From: Limisphaerales bacterium
GTDB lineage: Bacteria; Verrucomicrobiota; Verrucomicrobiia; Limisphaerales; UBA11358
DNA: 7,730 nucleotides
Assembly: GCA_003133815.1 (NCBI GenBank)
Contig: PKZR01000440.1
Span: 1,092 to 8,821, forward strand
Direction of reading: 5' to 3'
Shown here: piece after piece, positions 7,349 through 7,730 of the stretch
Position numbering within the stretch: the stretch's first letter is position 1
Layout of the letters: the number at the start of each line of letters is the position of its first letter
The notes under the pieces: model-generated
What the model was told of the DNA's origin: nothing
The model's input: only the letters and a program-made list of their open reading frames with translations
Databases searched by the model: none
Program-made: the position numbers and the translations under genes

Positions 7349-7621
7349 TCAGCGCTGGTTGAGATATTCTTCGATGCGCTGGGCCTTCCGCAGCAGGAAC
7401 GGCGTATGTTCCTTGGAGAGATCCACAAATTTTTTGAGCGCCTTCATCGTCTGCTTGAACTCCTCGGAAAATTTCTCGTGATCCTGGTCCTGCCATGTGT
7501 CGCCCAGCGCCGCGAACCGCGCCTGCAACAGGATCATCCGGTTTTCCAGGTCGCTGTTGAAGCGCTGCAGTTCCTCGGCGAACCGCCGCACCTTTTCCGG
7601 TTCCATGATTGCCTGTGCCAT
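7349..7621 (-). CDS. WXG100 (ESAT-6-like) family protein
   Basis: A 90-aa protein with the pattern of a WXG100 helical hairpin: an N-terminal helix beginning near MEPEKVRRFAEEL, a central turn LGDTWQDQDHEKF with W43-Q44-D45 in place of W-x-G, and a second helix running through FVDLSKEHTPFLLRKAQRIE to the C-terminus. In this family Asp or other small residues can replace the Gly. WXG100 proteins are dimeric small substrates, and often structural cofactors, of type VII secretion. The actinobacterial YxxxD/E export motif is absent; the closest tail is EYLNQR. The ATG at 7621 has a modest AAAGG 7 nt upstream. An ATG at 7606 (M6), which would start at MEPEK, is a possible alternative. It is the first gene of the four-gene operon seen in this window, 3 nt before the next start. 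Confidence 0.85.
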   Translation of the reverse strand: MAQAIMEPEKVRRFAEELQRFNSDLENRMILLQARFAALGDTWQDQDHEKFSEEFKQTMKALKKFVDLSKEHTPFLLRKAQRIEEYLNQR

Positions 7622-7730
7622 AGTCTTGCCTTTGGTAATTGTTTCAAGCCACTATCGCAAAACTTTCGTCATTCCGCAATGAGCGGGTTGCCGGATTATT
7701 TTCCAAGTTTGATTAGGACTTTCATTTTCT
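7622..7730 (-). other. Region upstream of the WXG100 operon; no clear promoter, possible tail of another gene
   Basis: No convincing sigma-70 promoter is visible on the minus strand: the best pairing (TTGCGA with TACCAA at 17 nt) is poor and too close to the start codon. One minus-strand frame stays open from the window edge to a TAG at 7654-7652, encoding ~25 residues ending in MTKVLR. That could be the C-terminus of a further upstream gene, 30 nt before the WXG100 start, but so short an open stretch can occur by chance. Confidence 0.2.

Noticed and set aside
2747..7621. Anti-phage defence locus built on a coiled-coil plus HerA/FtsK-type ATPase
   Set aside because: The membrane anchor, triple-module layout and WXG100-like partners fit secretion better. 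No nuclease or other effector domain is visible. It stays a minor alternative.
7665..7685. Small inverted repeat CCGC-aatga-GCGG near the right edge
   Set aside because: The 4-bp stem is too short and has no T-tract, so it is not supportable as a terminator or repeat element.

Overview
The window looks like chromosomal DNA from a diderm, moderately GC-rich bacterium. Verrucomicrobiota is my best guess, with Planctomycetota or a relative as the alternative. The reasons are indirect: a secreted GH140/DUF4038-type glycosidase, a very large FtsK/SpoIIIE ATPase of a kind I associate with those phyla, WXG100-like proteins in what seems a Gram-negative setting, and several genes without a Shine-Dalgarno (SD) sequence next to others with good ones. 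This placement is inference; nothing here is a phylogenetic marker except the initiator tRNA.

Layout: (1) Positions 1-59 are the 3' three quarters of an initiator tRNA(fMet), followed by a perfect 12-bp hairpin that is probably its terminator. (2) 108-1529, minus strand: an exported glycoside hydrolase-like protein. (3) A 137-bp divergent intergenic region. (4) 1667-2743, plus strand: aroB, 3-dehydroquinate synthase of the shikimate pathway, with all signature residues. (5) 2747-7621, minus strand: a tight four-gene operon that converges on aroB with only 3 nt between stop codons. In transcription order it encodes a 90-aa WXG100-family protein, a 176-aa all-helical protein of unknown family, a 70-aa WXG-like protein, and a 1288-aa membrane-anchored FtsK/SpoIIIE ATPase.

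The four-gene operon is the item of interest. Its genes are joined by a 3-nt gap, a 4-nt ATGA overlap and an 8-nt overlap, so they are almost certainly made together. A WXG100 protein next to an FtsK-type ATPase is the hallmark of type VII (ESX/Yuk-like) secretion. No EccB, EccD, EccE, EssA, EssB, YukD or mycosin homologue is visible here, and the ATPase differs from EccC: long coiled coils flank a two-helix membrane anchor, and only the middle of three ATPase-like modules keeps a complete P-loop. It reads as a minimal, divergent type VII-like export system. The upstream edge at 7730 may cut off further components.

The tRNA, glycosidase and aroB are ordinary genes with no evident functional tie to the operon.
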